Shown here in pieces: positions 6,185 through 8,371 of a stretch of DNA of 8,371 bases. Position 1 is the stretch's first letter; every line of letters begins with the position of its first letter. Below the pieces are notes generated by a model, which worked only from the letters and a program-made list of their open reading frames with translations, did no database searches and was not told where the DNA came from. This DNA is from CAYWPG01 sp964460035 (GTDB lineage Bacteria; Pseudomonadota; Gammaproteobacteria; Nitrococcales; AK92), in contig CAYWPG010000061.1 in the NCBI GenBank assembly GCA_964460035.1, forward strand, positions 1 through 8,371, given 5' to 3'. A program made the position numbers and the translations under genes.

Positions 6185-6286
6185 ATGCGTTCCGATTTGC
6201 CCCATTTGCGTCCGATGATCATTGGTGACGGACGGAGCAGTGTGCCATATGCGCCGCAGACGACGGCGTTTGGGGCGAATTGCTGA
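6185..6286 (+). CDS. Possible 33-codon small ORF in the lapA-lapB gap (unsupported)
   Basis: ATG 6185 opens a frame of 33 codons ending at TGA 6284-6286, two bases before the preferred lapB ATG (6289). The peptide starts MRSDLPHLRP and ends with cysteine; I do not recognise it. No clear Shine-Dalgarno lies ahead of it, and it has no membrane segment or known motif. Its only attraction is the stop-to-start spacing, which would suit translational coupling to lapB, whose own ribosome site is poor. It may be a chance frame. Confidence 0.15.
   Translation: MRSDLPHLRPMIIGDGRSSVPYAPQTTAFGANC
6212..6225 (+). repeat. Near-perfect 14-base palindrome in the lapA-lapB gap
   Basis: CCGATGATCATTGG is symmetric at 12 of 14 positions, around a perfect ATGATCAT core. 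It could be a dimeric regulator site or chance; no loop separates the halves, so it is not a good RNA hairpin. Confidence 0.4.
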
Positions 6287-6288
6287 AG

Positions 6289-7443
6289 ATGATGGAGCTT
6301 TTCTGGCTACTGCTACCGCTGGCGGCTTGGTCGGGCTGGTTCATCGCCCGGCGCGATGGCGATCGCCGGATGCGGCACCGGGAGCAGCTTCCAAAGGAGT
6401 ATTTCAAAGGCCTGAACTACCTGATCAGCGAACAGCCCGATAAGGCGATCGAAGTTTTTACGCGCATGGTCGAGGTGGATAGCGAGACGGTGGAAACCCA
6501 TCTCGCCTTGGGCAATCTCTTCCGCCGGCGCGGCGAAGTCGATCGCGCGATCCGCATTCACCAAAATCTTATCGCCCGTCCCACACTGAGCCGCGAGTTA
6601 AGGGCTCAGGCCTTGCTAGAGCTTGGGGGTGATTATTTGCGCGCAGGGCTGCTCGATCGCGCCGAGAGCTTGTTCGAACAGGTGATAGAGTTCGGCGTAC
6701 ATATAGAGGAAGCGCTGCGCCAGCTGTTGGTGATCTATCAGCAGGAGAAGGAGTGGCAGAAGGCTATCGAGGCCGGAATGCGCCTGGAGTCGCGCGCCGG
6801 TGCCGCGATGCGGGCCGTCATCGCCCAGTTTTACTGCGAGTTGGCGCAGACCGCGATGGAGCAGGGCGATGCCTCCCGGGTGCGCCAGCTCCTCAAGCGT
6901 GCGCTGGCACAGGATCCGAACTGTGCCAGGGCCAGTATTCAGCTCGGTCAACTGGAGATGGCCCACAATAACCCGAAGGCGGCCTTGCGAGCCTTTCAGC
7001 GCGTGATGCATCAGGATCCGGAGTTCCTGCCCGAAGTGCTGCCCGCCATGCGCCAATGCCATGAGCAGCTGGGCACCCAGAAGGCGATGATGCGTTACCT
7101 GGAGGAGGTGCGCGTCGAGTCCGCCGGTCCGGCGCCGATGCTGATGTTGGCGGAGCTGATCCGGGAACAGGATGGCGTCCGTGCAGCAATAGATTTCGTT
7201 GCCGAGGAGCTAAGGCAGCGGCCGAGCGTGTATGGACTGCACCGGCTGATCGAGCTGACCTCCAGCGCCGCCGAGACAGCGCCTGCCGAAGGGGTGGAGG
7301 TGCTGCACAACGCGTTCACGGAGCTGCTCAGCAATCGGCCTGCCTATGAGTGCCGACAGTGCGGTTTTACGGCAAAAGCGCTGTACTGGCAGTGTCCAAG
7401 CTGTAAGAGCTGGGCCACAGTCAAGCCCATCTCAGGCCTGTAG
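6289..7443 (+). CDS. lapB: Lipopolysaccharide assembly protein B (TPR and rubredoxin-like metal-binding protein)
   Basis: Inner-membrane adaptor (formerly YciM) that in E. coli presents LpxC to the FtsH protease, matching LPS synthesis to demand, and is counteracted by YejM/PbgA. It has 384 residues, against 389 in E. coli. Order: an N-terminal membrane anchor (about 3-20, ELFWLLLPLAAWSGWFI) followed by arginines; a TPR array from about 36 to 330, including ALGNLFRRRGEVDRAIRIHQ; and a C-terminal rubredoxin-like zinc/iron knuckle with Cys355, Cys358, Cys369 and Cys372 as CRQCGF and CPSC. The N-terminus MMELFWLLLP aligns without gap to E. coli MLELLFLLLP, which sets the start at ATG 6289. TTG 6280 and ATG 6292 are alternatives. 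No strong Shine-Dalgarno precedes 6289. pyrF follows after 16 bases, as in E. coli. Confidence 0.95.
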   Translation: MMELFWLLLPLAAWSGWFIARRDGDRRMRHREQLPKEYFKGLNYLISEQPDKAIEVFTRMVEVDSETVETHLALGNLFRRRGEVDRAIRIHQNLIARPTLSRELRAQALLELGGDYLRAGLLDRAESLFEQVIEFGVHIEEALRQLLVIYQQEKEWQKAIEAGMRLESRAGAAMRAVIAQFYCELAQTAMEQGDASRVRQLLKRALAQDPNCARASIQLGQLEMAHNNPKAALRAFQRVMHQDPEFLPEVLPAMRQCHEQLGTQKAMMRYLEEVRVESAGPAPMLMLAELIREQDGVRAAIDFVAEELRQRPSVYGLHRLIELTSSAAETAPAEGVEVLHNAFTELLSNRPAYECRQCGFTAKALYWQCPSCKSWATVKPISGL

Positions 7444-7459
7444 GGGAGCGTCAGAGGTT

Positions 7460-8179
7460 ATGGAGCCAGTTGTCGTAGGGCCAAGGATCATCGTCGCGTT
7501 GGATTTCGCCGATGCGGACCAGGCGCTACATCTTGCAAGCCGACTCGATCCTCGGCGCTGCCGAGTAAAGGTTGGGAAGGAACTATTCGTTTCCGCGGGG
7601 CCCGATTTGGTGCGCCGTTTGCACGACCAGGGCTTCGAGGTTTTTCTCGACCTCAAGTTTCACGACATACCCAATACCGTTGCCGGAGCATGCCGTGCCG
7701 CGGCTGCCCTTGGCGTCTGGATGGTGAACGTGCACGCGCTGGGTGGCAGCGTGATGATGACAGCAGCACGGGAAGCGGTGGATGCTTATGCGAAGCGGCC
7801 GCTGTTGCTGGCGGTGACCGTGCTGACCAGTCACGACGAGGCGACGCTTGGCGAAATCGGCCTTGGCGGGGATACGGCAGGTGCCGCGGTGGAGCGGCTT
7901 GCCTCGCTTGCGCAGCGCTCGGGCTTGGACGGTGTCGTTTGCTCCGCCCAGGAAGCCCACCTTCTGCGTAAGGCGCACGGGGAGTCTTTTCGCTTGCTCA
8001 GCCCGGGCATACGGCCTGCTGGTGCAGCCAGCGACGATCAGCACAGGGTGATGACACCGGCGCGTGCTCTCGCAGCGGGCGTTGATTATCTGGTGATCGG
8101 CAGACCCATAACGCAAGCGCCGGATCCGGTGGCCGCATTGGCAGCGATTGAGGAGGAGATCGCCGCAGCGCAGCGCTGA
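7460..8179 (+). CDS. pyrF: Orotidine 5'-phosphate decarboxylase
   Basis: Last step of de novo UMP synthesis, OMP to UMP plus CO2; a cytoplasmic TIM-barrel dimer. It has 239 residues, against 245 in E. coli. The catalytic network is visible: Asp15 in VALD, Lys37 in KVGKELF, then Asp64, Lys66 and Asp69 in the signature FLDLKFHDIPNT. The phosphate-binding end shows SPGIRP (181-186) and IGRPIT with Arg215. Start ATG 7460 gives the normal N-terminus just before the first strand (IIVALD). GGGGAG (7443-7448) lies 11 bases upstream, rather far, and AGAGG (7453-7457) is too close. The frame is open upstream into lapB, but that extension lacks family residues. Linkage to lapB is conserved in gammaproteobacteria and suggests co-transcription with lapAB. 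Confidence 0.97.
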   Translation: MEPVVVGPRIIVALDFADADQALHLASRLDPRRCRVKVGKELFVSAGPDLVRRLHDQGFEVFLDLKFHDIPNTVAGACRAAAALGVWMVNVHALGGSVMMTAAREAVDAYAKRPLLLAVTVLTSHDEATLGEIGLGGDTAGAAVERLASLAQRSGLDGVVCSAQEAHLLRKAHGESFRLLSPGIRPAGAASDDQHRVMTPARALAAGVDYLVIGRPITQAPDPVAALAAIEEEIAAAQR

Positions 8180-8208
8180 GAACCGGTTGCGCGCTGCCGG
8201 CAGATTTT
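8170..8208 (+). terminator. Weak candidate terminator at the end of pyrF
   Basis: GCAGCGC (8170-8176, inside the last pyrF codons) pairs perfectly with GCGCTGC (8191-8197) around a 14-base loop. A short T-run ATTTTG follows seven bases later, after an overlapping palindrome CTGCCGGCAG (8194-8203). The distance to the T-run is poor for an intrinsic terminator. Confidence 0.3.
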
Positions 8209-8371
8209 GCTTCCGCTAGCGTTGTTCTGAGCGTGCCGGTGCCGACGCGCCCGTCTGATTTTGTTTCGCAACGATTCTCGTGCGCTAGCCTATCGATAGC
8301 TGTTGCCGCCCATCTTCTTCCTCGGCAGGCATGTGCGTTGTATGCATGGCACAGTTTGTGAACGCTGCCTG
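8180..8371. other. Noncoding tail of the window
   Basis: The 192 bases after pyrF carry no convincing gene on either strand. A frame from ATG 8331 runs off the right edge but has only 13 complete codons and no ribosome site. The stretch contains the 10-base palindrome CTATCGATAG (8290-8299) and two GATTTTG copies (8203-8209 and 8257-8263). It may be a transcription boundary or promoter region for a gene beyond the edge. Confidence 0.5.

Noticed and set aside
7346..7459. N-terminal extension of pyrF into lapB
   Set aside because: It overlaps the lapB rubredoxin-like motif in another frame; ATG 7460 gives a normal-length PyrF.
8086..8271. Minus-strand 61-codon frame over the pyrF end and tail
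   Set aside because: Mostly antisense to pyrF, no motif and no ribosome site.

Overview
This window is a conserved housekeeping stretch of a GC-rich gammaproteobacterial chromosome, with every supported gene on the + strand. The order is hisC (3' part), tyrA, aroA, cmk, rpsA, ihfB, lapA, lapB, pyrF. The rpsA-ihfB-lapA-lapB-pyrF core is a known gammaproteobacterial gene order. The hisC-tyrA-aroA-cmk arm upstream resembles Pseudomonas and purple-sulfur-bacterium (Chromatiales-like) relatives more than the enterics. The S1 C-terminal tail and the class II type of EPSP synthase also point away from Enterobacteriaceae. An assignment below class would be a guess.

Region 1 (1-3427) is a tight aromatic amino acid and nucleotide operon. 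hisC ends in an ATGA overlap with tyrA. tyrA is followed after 10 bases by aroA, which starts with GTG behind a good Shine-Dalgarno site. aroA ends within a few bases of the GTG start of cmk. HisC-family aminotransferase, prephenate/arogenate dehydrogenase and EPSP synthase act in shikimate, tyrosine and histidine synthesis. CMP kinase feeds nucleotide synthesis.

Region 2 (3428-5679) is the translation and nucleoid block. A 91-base AT-rich leader precedes rpsA (six S1 domains). A 147-base spacer with a long GC-rich hairpin separates rpsA from ihfB (IHF beta). A textbook intrinsic terminator with a UACG tetraloop follows ihfB and is the clearest transcription boundary in the window.

Region 3 (5680-8179) is the envelope block. 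lapA and lapB encode inner-membrane proteins; LapB works with FtsH to control LpxC and so LPS synthesis. lapA sits behind a leader of about 190 bases, and a 124-base gap separates lapA from lapB, longer than the near-adjacent arrangement in E. coli. That gap holds a 33-codon open frame ending two bases before lapB. pyrF (OMP decarboxylase) follows 16 bases after lapB. The last 192 bases hold no convincing gene.

I found no mobile element, CRISPR array, tRNA, rRNA, phage gene or defence system. I do not see a novel system here. The second-look items are the noncoding leaders and spacers, the lapA-lapB gap, the class II AroA active site and the TyrA cofactor pocket.
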